Of a stretch of DNA of 64,000 bases, positions 36,298-48,801 are shown piece by piece (the first letter of the stretch is position 1; each line of letters begins with the position of its first letter). The stretch is taken from assembly GCA_023614405.1 (NCBI GenBank), contig CM042688.1, forward strand, positions 65,582,253-65,646,252, given 5' to 3'. The notes below the pieces were generated by a model. That model saw nothing but the letters and a program-made list of their open reading frames with translations. It searched no databases and was not told the origin of the DNA. The DNA comes from Avena insularis. Lineage: Eukaryota; Streptophyta; Magnoliopsida; Poales; Poaceae. The position numbers and the translations under genes were made by a program.

Positions 36298-38944
36298 GTC
36301 TCCCACTTGCACTAGAGTACAGATACACTAGCTGCATTTGTTCTTAATTATTGGTACCATATAATCGGTACCTAGAACATGCTTGCTCATGGAAGAGGTT
36401 GAGTCTTGGGTTTGTACTTTACAGTCCCAAATCCTTTGCAACTTACTAATGTCACTTTGATTGACATTAATATTCTATCACCACATGATAGCATCTGTGT
36501 GAATGCATCGTTGCTATGGCAACAGAACGAGGCCTGATTCCAGGAGCCTATAGTGACGTTAGATCAACCTCGAGGGCTTTCTCATGGGCACTGTGCCTTG
36601 GGACACATCATTCTACGTTAAAAGCAAATTAGCCTCGCCATAACATTATACAACACTTTAGATGGTACCCTTATCTATTATTATAAATGTATTCATCGAA
36701 ACACTAGTGCACTCTGTGCAACTTTCAATGTTTTGTTCACCTCGCTTCCTATTTGACTTTAATTGGTATCTACAGGAGTTTCCAACATATTCCCTTATAA
36801 CATAACTCCTTATGCTTTAAGATATGTCATCCTTTATGGATTTGAAAAACATGTCTACAATTCTCTATTAGACTCTGTGGACAAACTTAGCTCAACATTC
36901 TGTGATTCGAACTTAATCACTTTTAAACGTTCCTTATTTGGATCACATATTATGCTAAGTTATCATCATGGTTTTCTAAGATAGAACCTATGTCTCAACA
37001 TAGTGGATGATGATCATCCTTTTCTTTCTTTCAAACATTGATGATAAACTTAATGCTATTCCTAATTTCAGTTATTAAGGACTAGTTCCTTAATTAACTT
37101 CTATTCTGAAACACTTTTCAGAATCCCTTAAGGAATACTACATAATATCATAATACACCTATTATCAACTTCTACATCTTATAAATCATTATTTATAAGT
37201 ATCTGTGCCTTTCATTCTTAACACGCTTAAGAATTACTCCTATAAGCTCCCACTCAAAATATGTTCCTACATATTTGAGTTTGAGACTTATATTGCTCCC
37301 ACTTAAAATATGTCAATCACATATTGTTTTAGGAAGACTTTCATAGCTCCCACTCAATTTTATGCAAATTGCATATCTCCTTACTATTTTGAACAACTTC
37401 AAAATCTTTTGATCAAATATCAAACTTGGAGATTTATTATGAGATACTAGTACTTTACTAGTTTTAAATCCACTAGACATTTAGCACACATGAATCAAAT
37501 TCATTTGAATTTGTCCAATACTTGACAAATTGTGCTTTTGTCATTCACCCCCTTTTTCCACTACGACTTTGCAGTCATTTGGGAAAATTCCAAGTAACCC
37601 CTTTACTTGTGAGATTCAGCAACGAATTGCTTTTTAATCTCAAGGGAATTTTACTTCTAGGATTTTTCATAATTTAGTTTACCATTATTTCCTTTGTAGT
37701 TCGTAGGTATGTCATATTCCAAAAATCATGACAAGTAATTCACAAATGCTTCCATACAAGATATGGATTTACATTTTGAATCCTACTTCATATAGTGAAA
37801 GACAATAGTGGAGGGAAAAACACAATGATCAAAATCATTGATTCTTTCTTTCTGTGACGAGAATCATTCGGGAACATTGTCCGTTACGCTTCTCAACACT
37901 CTGATGCAGGGTTTTGAATCCTCATCATGTTTTACACTATTTTCCATTTACTTCACAATTGAGAAACATCACTAGAAGTGAGCTTTCTCAAGAATGCACC
38001 AAAATCCAAGCAATACAAGTTTTGCTTTCCTTTTGGTTTCAGCTATGGATTTTGTATTCAAATTTTCCAATGAATATACGACAATGACTTATTCGCTATT
38101 GTTTTGGTTATATCGAATAACCCCAAAACTTTCACAAATTCAAATGGTTTACTAATTCTAATTGAGTGCTAACTATTTCTAACTAATGGTCTCTACATAT
38201 ACACTACAACGATTTATTTGGTGCCTTCTATTCAACCCCTTTTTGATATCTAATATCATATTGTGATGCTTTGTATTTTGACGTTTCAAAACACTTTGCA
38301 TTCCATAATTTCTTTTATGCCATTCTTATAAAGTTGAATTTTATTACTATTGATCAAATTATAGTAATTAGATTCTCTTTTATATTTATACCCTTTGTTG
38401 ATGAAACACTTTGATCAAATCAAATAGTTTCATATTCATGTTTCCTTTGGTAAACTTACTTTACACATTTAAACAATCATTTAATGATAATTACCATTTT
38501 CGTTAAAACACATTACATCGGATATGTATATACTTTTAACAATTCATTAAACACTTTGTATTCAAGTAATACACGGTGTTCAAGTTATTTTGCCGAACTT
38601 AGGCATGATTTATATGTGAGAAGAAATCGAATGACTTTCACATATTATCTAATAACTTTGAATTTAAACAATGGTTTCATTCATTAATAAAATATCATTA
38701 AGTTGGGTATTTTAAACAAGGCATTTTAATGTTTTATTAATGTTCATACATTATCAATTAGTCTCAAACAACAAGGATAATTCACATATAATCAAACAAG
38801 ATATGAACACGAATAGAAATCATTCATAAAAGCAGAACAACTGTTTGTTACAAACTCATATGAATAACCGTCTCACAAAGTGTGAAACACACTAAAGAAG
38901 TTCACAATCTCTTGATTACAAAAATCATCCTAAACACAAACTAA
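36298..38944. other. AT-rich noncoding 3' interior of the copia element
   Basis: No pol domain was recognised on either strand. There are degenerate repeats of AGCTCCCACTCAAAATATG near 37248, 37295 and 37346; in element sense these are purine-rich and PPT-like. The part next to 38944 looks like a 3' UTR in element sense. Confidence 0.5.
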
Positions 38945-39790
38945 GTGATAAATGTCGAGGGAGAGTGTCGTCGGCCGTCATCATCATGCTCGCCATTAAC
39001 ATGCAACGTCACCTCCTCTCCAGCAAGCACCTCTATGCAGAAGGACCTGTTTTCACCAAAACAGAACAAGTATCAGATATACTTAACATTGCAAATGTGT
39101 TTGCAAGATTATAACATTTATAAAACTATATATCAAATATATACCTTGGTTGTCGATGACCTCTCCGGCGATTAGTTCAACCTTTACGTTCCGGAAACGT
39201 AATATGAACTCATGGAAGTCCAATTCTTACGTATCTCCACTCATGATGCTACTCCGGACATGTCCTTTGTAGCTAGGAGGCAATGACCGAAGCAGTATGT
39301 CTATCGCAAATGGATTAGCCATCCAGTAATCCACGAAGTGAACCAGTCTTGTGTGTGCATCAAACATGTGCTCCAAGTGACTCTTCAGACATGTATGCTC
39401 CTCCATCTGTATGGAAAGGAACTCTCCAAGCAACTCGTGCTTCCACATGGGCACATGGCCTATGAACTCCGCTCTCAGCTGATCCACCATCCAATATGGG
39501 TCAAGATCACCCATGAGCGGATGTAGTTCATCCACCATCCCGTAACACATTATTATCTGAATGTAAGTGGACATCTCTTGGCGATAGTATCGGTCTGCCA
39601 GCTCTTGTGGGGTCTCATAGTAGTCTGGCTTAGTCAAATCCATCGTGTGGCATATGTAGTCTACCACATGATTCCTGGTAAGGAGATCATCTAGGCGCAC
39701 AAGCCAACTAGGGAAGTTGGATCCATCAAGTCTAAGTTTCACACCCTTTACCCAATCCTTAATCTCAAAGTAAGCTTCACGGTGAGCCGT
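38945..39790 (-). pseudogene. Copia gag-like gene (UBN2-type), broken
   Basis: In element sense the frame begins after an acceptor-like TGTAG at about 39792 and reads REAYFEIKDWVKG, then MKLRLDGSNFPSW at 39742. The capsid-like region follows, with SHLEHMFDAHTRLV and LLRSLPPSY. A TAA at 39227-39229 ends the ORF, but the same frame continues with about 30 coding-looking codons to a donor-like site near 39148. A further exon-like block at about 38945-39052 encodes an acidic tail. No CCHC zinc knuckle was seen. Family assignment rests on the N-terminal gag pattern. Confidence 0.6.
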
Positions 39791-39899
39791 CTACATTTAT
39801 AATTGCAAAAGGAATTTAGACTAAGTTTATAATCAAATGAGTTAATAATAACTCCACTCAGAAACACCTATCCCCAGTGAGGGTTCCTAGTGATAACAC

Positions 39900-40820
39900 G
39901 ACCCCTATCAGCCACATCTCCCCTGATCATCAATGTGGGTTCAAAGGTGGACGCTAAACGTCGGTCACATCATTCATGCGAATCGTGCTCGATCTTTCGA
40001 CCATCCGCGTTCCGAGGCCATGTCTATACATGCTAGGCTCGCCAACTCAACCTTAGTGTTTTCGCTGTGCAACATGGCTTGCACCCACTGTATGCGAACG
40101 TAGATATGTCTGACACCCAGGCCTATAACCCTGGATCGCCTCATACCGAAGAACTTTCTTGGTGGTGCACACTAAGGGGGAACACAATCGTTAGTTATTT
40201 TAACAGGGATCATCTTATTAGGCTACCGTCGAGTATCTAATACTAGCACACAATAAGACATACAAACAATAACATTGAATGTAAATGCTATGTGATATGG
40301 TCCTTCATATCGTGATCTCCATCCGCCGTCACCGGGTTCCGGCGCCGTAGACACTAGGGTACCAGTGTCATTTCGGCGTGGTAGTTCGTCACCTTCGTGA
40401 CTATCTACTACTATGCAACAAAAGGTAATTACTTTACCTTTGCCACAACCATATCAGAAAGCAACGCCCTCCTGCAAAACAAAGTTAGACGCTTTTACTT
40501 TATCTTTGCATGTTTTACGTGGCTGAATGGGCTTTCCTACAAGAACCGTTCTTACCTACGAACTTTCAGCACAACGGTGATCAAGTAGTTGTCTATACTA
40601 CACCCCTTTCGGGGCCCTCCGTTGCAAATGGTATACCAACTAATGCGAGAGAGACATACACCCCCCTAAGCCACTTTATACGGTACAAGTCGTATGTCAA
40701 GTGTGGACCAGTCTCGCGAATGAACGCGTAAAGTCGGTCGGGGGCCGCTTCATCAAGCATTGCTGCGATATACACAAGTACACGTGGGAGGGTAACAACT
40801 AAAAGATCAACGCCCACACG
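39900..40820 (-). other. Exon-like blocks of unknown origin in the copia leader
   Basis: Between primer site and gag, in element sense, are coding-looking blocks separated by intron-like pieces. Block 1 (ATG near 40785 to 40593) includes RLYAFIRETGPHLTYDLYR. Then come a short block at about 40440-40470 between TTTTGCAG and GGTAAAG, a block at about 40280-40415, and one at about 39960-40170 with MRRSRVIGLGVRHIYVRIQW. They may be captured host-gene exons or an element-specific gene. No family was recognised. Confidence 0.4.
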
Positions 40821-40870
40821 CTACATTTCGTGTGTTCTACCCGTACTAGTATTACTATGCATAGATCTAG

Positions 40871-40882
40871 CTTTGATACCAC
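40871..40882 (-). other. Primer-binding site of the copia element
   Basis: TGGTATCAAAGC on the minus strand, one base past the 5' LTR. It matches the initiator tRNA-Met complement TGGTATCAGAGC at 11 of 12 positions. Confidence 0.85.
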
Positions 40883-40883
40883 T

Positions 40884-42669
40884 GTAGGGGTTCCGCACAT
40901 AAAAACAATAAATTTTACTCTACGCCCCTGAACCCCTGAAGCTGCCAGGACCTATCTATTATTAATATAGTAACGGGAGGGGCTTTTCGCAAACTTACCC
41001 TTGAAGACCGAAAAGCGTTGTCAACGCTCAGGAGAGCGTGGTTGATGTAGACGAGCCGAAGCCGACCTCAAGGTCGTGATGAAGTCCTTGCACTCCTTCT
41101 GGCTCCAACGACTTGAGTGCCTCAAGTGAGACACCTCGCGGGGAGTTACACACGTCTGGTGCCTGATGATGACTCCCGCTTCCCCGATCCAGCAGCAGTT
41201 GCGGAAGTAGAGCTCCCGGATCTAAATCCCAAGTAGCGCTCCCATGGTGAAGATGTCTCTCGCTCGTGCAGTCTATACTTGGGACCACGGTCACGAGAGA
41301 GATAGGGGAGAGAGAAAATATCAATTAGAGGTCCTCCCAAAAGTGGGGAGACCTTTATTGATTATTGGTTGTCTTTTCTAGGCCAAATACCCCACTTTAT
41401 ATAGGGGGAGGGGAGGTACTACCTCCCCTCAAGTCCCGGGGTGGGACTAAAGGAGAGGAGGGGGGAAGGAGGTGGCCGCCGGCCACTAGTGGGCCTCACG
41501 GGGAGGGGGGGGGGGGGCTAGGCCCAGCCGGCCACCCCCTTGCCCCTTCTCCCCTTTCTCCTTTTCCCTAATAGGCCCTCTCCCTCCGGAATTGGCCCAT
41601 TAAGCCTTTTGACCTTTTAATTGATTTTCTCTTTATTAAATAATTATGAATAAATGATTAAACCAATATTTAACATTCATTCACATATTATCTAATCTCC
41701 GTGACTATGGAACACCTTCCATCTCCACTCCGGACATCCTCCAGACTTACCGAAACCCTTCCGGTTTTCTCCCTTCTTTTCTTCGGTGATTCTACCGATC
41801 CTATAAACACTCTCTAAGCATCATCAATCCCTTAAGCGTGATACCCCACGGTTCGGGAACACTCCAGAAATGGTCAGGACACTCCCACACCAATGATCAA
41901 CAGAGGGACCTAGATGGCCATGTGACCCCTGTGCATTCCACGAAGATCTTTCGTCGTTTGAACCGGGACAGTCGTGTCTTATTCCCTTTGTCATTCGATA
42001 CTTACATTGCCCGAGACCTGATCATTGACATCACCATGTCGTGTTCAATCTCGTTACCGAACAATGCTATTTGACTCGCTCCGACAAGTGATATCCCCAT
42101 GATCTAATCACACGCTGCGCAGCTATTGGATATAACCTCTCCGAGTAGGCCCTTGAGTATCTTCCCGTCACATGGACGGACAAATCCCGCTCTTGACATA
42201 TATTGCCTCTACGGTTTCCTCCGAATACCTAAACACACCTTTATAACCACCGTTTTACTAGATGGCGTTTGATGCTATCTAAGCACTCTCGAGAGATAGT
42301 GATTGATATAGCCTCATGGTCTGAGGAATAGTCTACGAGGATCCATTTCTAATCATCGTAACTTGAACTTCGTGACATGATCGAATCACGATATTTAGGT
42401 TGGGTATTGGTTCATCATCTCATTCTCAGAATGAGATGACCTCATTTCCAACTGGCATAAATGCCACATAATCAGGAAACATGATCATCTGTTGACCAAT
42501 GAACCAGTGACTAGAGTTTCACTAGGAACCCCTGGTTTGTTTGTATATCACACGTGTATTGATGTTTCCACTCAATATAGTTATAGCATGATATAAAACT
42601 TAATCATAAACTATATGAAATATGATAATAGTCCTTACTACTATTTGTCTCTAGGGCATATTTCCAACA
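40884..42669 (-). repeat. 5' LTR of the copia element
   Basis: 1786 bp with intact TG..CA ends. It is the direct partner of 34520-36297. A G-run near 41508 is longer than in the partner, and the AT-rich insertion near 40970 differs. Confidence 0.92.
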
Positions 42670-42674
42670 GGCAT

Positions 42675-45160
42675 GGCCTCAATCCACTTGGTGAATTTGT
42701 CGACTGCGACCAAGAGGTAGACGTAGCCTCCTCGTGAGGACCTTGGGAGTTTGCCAACCATGTCGAGTCCCCATTGCGCGAAGGGCCAGGCCAATGGAAT
42801 TGGCCGGAGTTCTGCGCCCGGTGCGTGCGGCTTGTCCGCGAATCGTTGGCAAGCGTTGCATTTTTGGACGATGTCCTTAGCATTGCGCATCGCTGTAGGC
42901 CAATAGAATCCGGCTCGTAGAGCTTTGGCGACGAGGGCACGACTGCCGGCGTGGTGCCTGCAGGTCCCCTCATGGATGTCGAGGAGGACAGCTCTTCCAT
43001 CGGCCGTGGAGACGCATCGCTGGAGTACTCCTGTGATGCTGCATTTATACAGTTCGCCGTTGATAACAGCGAATGCCTTGGATCGCCGCGCGATGTGTCG
43101 TGCATCAGTCGGATCGTCCGGGAGCCTGTTGCTGAGGAGGTACGTGATGTACGGCTGCGTCCAGGATTGCTCAATCATCATGACGCTCATTGGTCCCTCG
43201 AGTCTTGTGTCCAACTCCAAGTCGTTGAGTGCCATTGAATCATTGGGCGGCGTAGCCCCCGAGTCCGTTGCTGCGCTTGTTTTCTTCTTTGCGGCCTTTG
43301 GCTTGATGGAGCGTTCGCAGATGCGCTTGAGAAATACCCCGGGTGGTATGGGGGCGCAGGTAGAGCCTTTGTTGGCAAGTGTGTCCGCCTCTTCGTTGCT
43401 TTCGCGACCTACGTGTCGTAGCTCGCAACCGTCAAAGTCTCCTTCGAGTGTGTCGTAGAGGTCGCGGTATGCGATCATGTTGTCGTTCAGTGCGTCGCAC
43501 TCATGCATCGTTTGGTTGACGACCAACTTGGAGTCGCCATATATGATGAGCCTCTTGGCGCCGCAGGCTTTTGCTATCCTCATCCTGTGCAACAGGGCCT
43601 CGTATTCAGCCTCGTTGTTGGAGGCCGTGAACTGCATGCACAAGATATATTTCAGCTTGTCCCCTTGAGGTGATGTCAGTATGACACCTGCGCCTGCTCT
43701 GTCCTTTCGCTTGGACCCATCGAAGTGCATTGTCCAAAGGTAGGACATGTCTGGTTTGTCCGGGAGCTGGTTCTCCATCTAGTGTACGAGGAATTCAGGG
43801 AGAACTAGCGACTTGATTGCGTCGCGCTTTTCGTATGTGATGTCTCGTGGAGACAATTCTATTCCCCAAAGCGCGACTCGTCCCGTAGCGTCAGGGTTGT
43901 TGAGGATGTGTCCCAACGGGGCGTCATTGACTACCACGATTGGGTGTTCCTGGAAGTAATGGCGCAGTCGTCGGGCGGTCATGAAGACACCATACGCCAG
44001 CTTCTGGTAGTGCGGGTACCGCTGTTTTGTTGGCATGAGGACCTCGCTGAGGTAGTATACTGGGCGTTGTACGCCGTGGACCTTGTTTTCCTCAGCTCGC
44101 TCGATGATGAGCACTGTGCTGACCACCTGGTTGGTGGCGGAGATATATAGCAACAGTGGTTCCCTTTATCTTGGGGTCACCAGCACTGGCGAAGTGGATA
44201 GCAGGCGCTTGAGATCTTCGAATGCTTCTTGCGCTTCATTGGTCCACTCGAATTTTTCAGCTTTGCGGAGGAGTTGGTAAAAGGGGAGCGCTTTTTCACC
44301 CATCCGACTGATGAATCGGCTGAGGGCCGCGATTCGCCCAGCTAGCTGCTGGATGCCCCTTATGTTTTTCGGCTTCTCCATGGCCAGTATGGCTTTTATT
44401 TTCTCCTGGTTTGCCTCAATTCCCCTCGCGGAGATGAGATACCCGAGTAGCTGCCCAGATGGTACGCCGAAGGCGCATTTGTCCGGGTTGAGCTTGATCC
44501 GGTAGCGATCGAGGTTGGCAAAGGTTTCGCGCAAATCATCGATTAGGGAGGCTTCCTCCTTGGTCTTGATTACTATGTCGTCGACATAGACTTGAATGTT
44601 GCGACCCAGTTGTTCCTTGACGCAAGCCTGCATGCACCGCTGGTAGGTGGCTCCCGCATTCTTTAGCCCGAAGGGCATTGTGTTATAGCAGAACACGCCA
44701 AAGGGCGTTGTAAACGCTGTTTTCTCTTGATCTTCCTCCTTCATTCGAATCTGATTGTAGCCTGAGTAGGCATCGAGGAAGCAGAGGCGCTCGCATCCCG
44801 TAGTGGAGTCGATGATCTGGTCGATGCGTGGCAACGGGAAGTGATCCTGTGGGCAGTGCTTGTTCAGAGAGGTGAAGTCCACGCACATCCGCAGGATATC
44901 CGTGTCCTTTTTTGGTACCAGCACTGTGTTGGCGAGCCAAGTGCTTTCCTTGATCTCGCGTATGAACTTGGCGTCGAGGAGTCTGTTGATCTCCATTCCA
45001 ACTGCCTGCGCTTCGGCTCGTATCGCCGAATTGTTTTCTTAATCGGCCTTGCGTCGGGTTTGACGTTGAGTGCATGCTCGAATTCCTTCGAACTCTGGCA
45101 TGTCCGCAGGACACCAGGCGAAAATTTCCCAGTGCTCACGGAGGAATTCGACAAGCGCGA
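42675..45160 (-). pseudogene. Tat pol: RT, RNase H, second RNase H, integrase N half
   Basis: 44166-44996 encodes the reverse transcriptase: HFPLPRIDQIID, FLDAYSGYNQI and the active-site YVDD in IQVYVDDIVIK. 43779-44153 is the first RNase H (QRYPHYQKLAYGV). From 43778 a second, archaeal-type RNase H follows (MHFDGSKRKDRAGAGVIL, ASNNEAEYEALL, IYGDSKLVV, NEEADTLA). Next come the HHCC zinc domain (HH then CNAC) and the first catalytic Asp (WGLDMVGKLP). The frame is broken by in-frame stops at 44166-44168 and 43779-43781 and by a frameshift at about 45005. The copia element cuts it at 42669. Confidence 0.92.
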
Positions 45161-45164
45161 GTTC

Positions 45165-46724
45165 CTATGCGGGACTCAAGTTGTTGGCGATGAGGGCCAT
45201 CTTGGCGGGATCCGATGGGTGGACCTGTACTTTCTTGGTGTGCACCGATGAGTCGAAGGATAGATCGGGCGAGCTCGGCCGGCCCAGGGGAGGTAGACTG
45301 TTGTCTGTTGACTCTTTTAGTCTTGCGAGTTCTTCCTGCATGCCGAAGGACTGGGAAATTCTGTTGAATTCCCTGTCGCAGCTATCGGATCTCTCGAAGT
45401 TCCCATTGATCATGATGACGCCATTGGGACCTGACATTTTCATCTGCAGGTAGGCGTAGTGCGGCACTACCATGAACCTAGCAAACGCGACACGTCCGAG
45501 GATGCAATGGTATTGTGAGGGCCAGTCGACGACCTCAAAGTCGATGCGTTCTCGTCGGAAGTTCTTCGGCGTGCCAAAGATGACGTCGAGGTTGATTTTT
45601 CCTAGGGGATACACGCCTTTCCCTGGGATGATGCCGTGGAATGTTGTGTCCGAGGCTTCCATGCAGGTTAGAGGGATCCTCATTGCTCGCAAGGTACTTG
45701 CGAATATGAGGTTGATGCCGCTTCCGCCATCCATGAAGACGCGGCTCATGTCAAAGCCTCCGATTTGCGCCTCGAGTACGAGGGGACAGTGGCCTGGACG
45801 GGGTACTTGAGGCGGGTGGTCGCTTTTATCGAAGGTGATGCATGACTCGCTTCCACTGAGGTACTCAGTGGTAGATGGTGGCGAGTGTGTGGCCAAGTTG
45901 ACTTGGCGAGTGATAGCCTTCTGCACCCGATTGGAGGGACGTCCTTTTTGGATCATCATGGTACCCATGGCCCTTGTGTAGGGTTCGCCTCCGTGGTGCT
46001 GGTCCGGTGCGGCTGCATTCGGTGGTGGCCCAGGTGGTGGTGGCGGAGCGCCATGCGCCATGGAGCCTAGGGCGGCGCTATAACCTCTTTCGACTGTGTT
46101 GCGGTTCATCCGAACTAATCCCTCATGTAGTTTGAGGAACTCGCGGCAGTCCTTGAGGAGGTGGCTGGACTTCTTCTTCCCATCGTGCTTGTCATTGTAG
46201 AAGTGCACCGTGCATGGCCCGAACAGTTTGTCTTCAATGGTTGTTGAGGGTGCTTCATCACGATTGCGGCGTTGCCACACTTGCGTGGTCTTCCTGGAGT
46301 CACGATATCCACCGTTACGGTATCCGCTGTTGCGGTTGTCGTCGCGTCTGTCGGCGTAGCCGCCTGCGACCATGTTGACGTCATCGCGGTCATCGTAGAT
46401 GTGCATACGGTGTTTGCTTCGGCGGTCGCGCCTATGCTCGAGTTCCGCCTCCTCGTCGGAATGGACGCGATTCTTCACCGAATCTTCTCCATCGGCCCAC
46501 CGATTCGTGATCTCCATCAGGTGGTCGATGGTCTTGGGCTTTGAGCGGCCCAGCTCCTCCGTGAGTTTTAGGCGGCGAACGACGCCATTGAATGCATCAA
46601 TCGTGTGATCCTCCGAGATGTTCTCTGCGGAGTTCTTGATGATGGACACCTTTGGATGTAGAAGCGTAGCGATTCGCCCGATCATTGCTGGTAGCATCTT
46701 AGCTCTTCGATTGATGCAGGCCAC
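45165..46724 (-). pseudogene. Tat gag C-terminal part and aspartic protease
   Basis: 519 codons. The first part has SIIKNSAENISEDHTIDAF and ELGRSKPKTIDHLMEITNRW, typical of retrotransposon gag. An R/D/G-rich stretch follows, then a CCHC-less variant region with LLKDCREFLKLHEGL. The protease region starts near RVFMDGGSGINLIFASTL, where the usual D-S/T-G triad reads DGG. The upstream gag continues in another frame at about 46725, so a frameshift lies there. Confidence 0.85.
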
Positions 46725-48103
46725 TTGTACGTGCCCTTGAAATTGCGCACGAAGCTATAAACCAGCTCGTCCCAACTGCGAATGGATCCGCGTGGGAGGT
46801 TGTTGAGCCATGCTCGGCCGGTGCCCTACAGCTGTAGCTGCAAGCATTGCATGGCCATGATTCGACTGCCCCCGTGGAGCCTGACGGAGGAGATGTGGTC
46901 CTCCAGCCAGATTTTTGGGTCCTGTAGACCGTCGAACTTCGGGTTCTCCGACGGGAGTTTGAACCCCTTTGGCATTCATTTCTGCCTGATGGACCTACTA
47001 AAGCATCTGGCGCCGCAGAGCTCCACGTCTTCCTCTTCTGAGTCAGTCGACCGAGCATGTCGTGCCCTTGATTTGTCGATCTTGCGCTGCGTGATGTCAT
47101 CACGCGCGTCGTAGTCGTGGTCGTGTCGTCGTGAGCGGCAACGTCGGGACAGGTCGTGACTGTCATCACTGGATGAGGGCGAGGAGTAACGCTTTGCTAG
47201 CGCTTTGCCCTTCTTTGGTTCTGGTGTTGGCTCTTTGTCGAGGGCGGCCTCGATTAATCCTAAGCCCGCGATCATGGATCGGTGCATGGCGGCTCAGGGA
47301 TCTCCAGCCGGTGGCTGGTTGTTGAGGAGGTACATGGTGGCCGCTGTCACCGCAGCCTGCGGCGTCTTGGGGACCACATTGCCCCTAGTGTCGACTGTCA
47401 TAGAGCCGAAGTTGAGGACCTTTCCAGCTTCTATGTGCTCTTGCTCGGTGAGGTGGGCCATCCGAGATTGCCTCTTCTTGGCAAGGTGCTCGTTGCCCTT
47501 TGAGGAGGATCCTCCGTAGGAGGACAGCCCAGCACGACTAAGGCTTGACTCGTCTGCCGCCTTTTTGCACGCCTCGAGTTACGTGATTGTTTGTACTTGG
47601 CGCTTGAATTCTTCCTTCAAGAGCCAATGGTAGCACATTAGCAGTTCTTGCGAAGATCCGAAGGTGAGGAGGTGCCTCGAGATTCTCGGAATGGTAGCCC
47701 ATTCTTGCTCGTTGAGCCTGATCACGACGCGTTCGCCGGTTTGCTCGTTTACTATGGTTGGAGGTTTGACTGCTTCTCCGTTGTTGGTGTTGGTGCGATC
47801 GCCCCTGTTGCCGCCGTTGCCGCCATTAGGCAGGTCGGTTCCATTGCCGCGATTGCCACTGTTGTCACGGTTGGCAGAGGTATCGCCTGCGTTGATGATG
47901 GCGCACATGAAGTGATTGGGAAGCCGCTTCCCATAACTCTCGAATCCGAGCGTAGGTCCCATCTTGATGGCAGATCGCCAGATCGAGTCGCGATCGCTGT
48001 CGTGACCGTGTTCTCGACTATTGTCGGGCGTTGGTTCCGAGGTGCCGATCGATGGAGGAACCATGATCTTTGGGGCAATCGACGGTCTTTGCTGATCGGA
48101 CAT
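46725..48103 (-). pseudogene. Tat gag N-terminal part, broken
   Basis: Likely start at ATG 48103 (MSDQQRPSIAPKIM). The frame ends at TAA 47579-47581 but continues open beyond it. A further stop near 47295 and others near 46976 and 46826 occur before the frame meets the downstream ORF. Content includes an N/G-rich repeat GNRGNGTDLPNGGNGGNRG and a D/E/S/R-rich charged stretch. It is clearly decayed. Confidence 0.7.
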
Positions 48104-48300
48104 GTGAAGCGTGCCTTCCGATCGACTTGGGCGGAAGCTCCTATCGCCAGTTGATTCCGTCGCCCACAGGACTCGAAGGCGGGCGAGTGGTGGCGACGTG
48201 AAGTCGAATCGAGCCAAGAGCTGGAGGATCTCCGCTGTTGCGGAGTTGTAGATCGCGGTTGATGGGGCCGAAGAAGCCGCAACATCAGCACTCCCAATTC

Positions 48301-48316
48301 CCACAGACGGTGCCAA
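48301..48316 (-). other. Primer-binding site of the Tat element
   Basis: On the minus strand TGGCACCGTCTGTGG lies two bases inside the 5' LTR. This is the expected position and TGG start of a tRNA primer site. The tRNA identity was not assigned. Confidence 0.7.
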
Positions 48317-48317
48317 T

Positions 48318-48801
48318 TGATGAGGGTTTAACTCATCAATGCCCATTGTTATGGACTTGGGTTTTGGAGAAGGAGGGAGCGCTGGAGACATCTATCGGCT
48401 AGCAAACAAGTACACAGGGGACAAATATTTACCCAGGTTCAGGCCTCGTAGAGGTCCCTACTCCTGCTTGTCTGCTCGTGGAATTATCGAAGGAACCGAA
48501 GATTACAATGGTGCACAGATGCAATCTGGCGAGGGTTGTGGAAACTAGGGTTGCGTGTGTTCTCCTCGCCGCCCCCTCCTAGCCCTTATATAGATAGGCT
48601 AGGTCTCGAGTAGCAGGTCGAGTCGGTTACAAGTTAGGGTTTTCCCCTTCAAACTTTCTATCTTTAGCTTCTTGTTCTTCAAGCAATCGGAAGTCCGTAG
48701 GTTACTCGAGTCCTTCATTTGGGCCTTGGCGACACCGTGGGCCTTTACATATTTAGGCCGTATATACCAAGCTCGAGTACCTGTAGGGTATACCCATGTC
48801 A
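48318..48801 (-). repeat. 5' LTR of the Tat element
   Basis: 484 bp, TGATGAGGG..CCCATGTCA on the + strand. It is the direct partner of 27712-28198. The CACGG target duplicate follows at 48802. Confidence 0.92.

Larger units (their letters stand above)
34520..42669 (-). mobile_element. Angela/BARE-like copia element, gag only
   Basis: 8150 bp with TSD GGCAT (34515-34519 and 42670-42674), inserted inside the Tat integrase. LTRs are 34520-36297 (3') and 40884-42669 (5'). In element sense they start TGTTGGAAATATGCCC (TATTGG in the 3' copy) and end CCCCTACA. The primer site TGGTATCAAAGC is at 40871-40882 and the polypurine tract CAAGTGGGAGA at about 36299. The interior has a gag-like ORF and spliced-looking leader exons but no protease, integrase, RT or RNase H that I can recognise. 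It is non-autonomous, the youngest member of this nest, yet its LTRs already differ by substitutions and small indels. Confidence 0.88.
27712..48801 (-). mobile_element. Tat-lineage gypsy retrotransposon
   Basis: Inserted in the 5' LTR of the Wham-like element with TSD CACGG (27707-27711 and 48802-48806). Native length is about 12.9 kb after removing the nested copia element. On the minus strand the order is 5' LTR, primer site, gag, protease, RT, RNase H, second RNase H and integrase. After that comes a 3' segment whose opposite strand carries a Transposase_28-type ORF, then the PPT and 3' LTR. Two RNase H domains plus an antisense ORF 3' of pol are hallmarks of the plant Tat clade (Grande, RIRE2, Retand). 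Several stops and frameshifts show it is now inactive. Confidence 0.9.

Noticed and set aside
36298..38944. Decayed pol of the copia element
   Set aside because: I looked for integrase, RT and RNase H motifs on the minus strand and found none; strong AT bias leaves heavy decay possible but unsupported.
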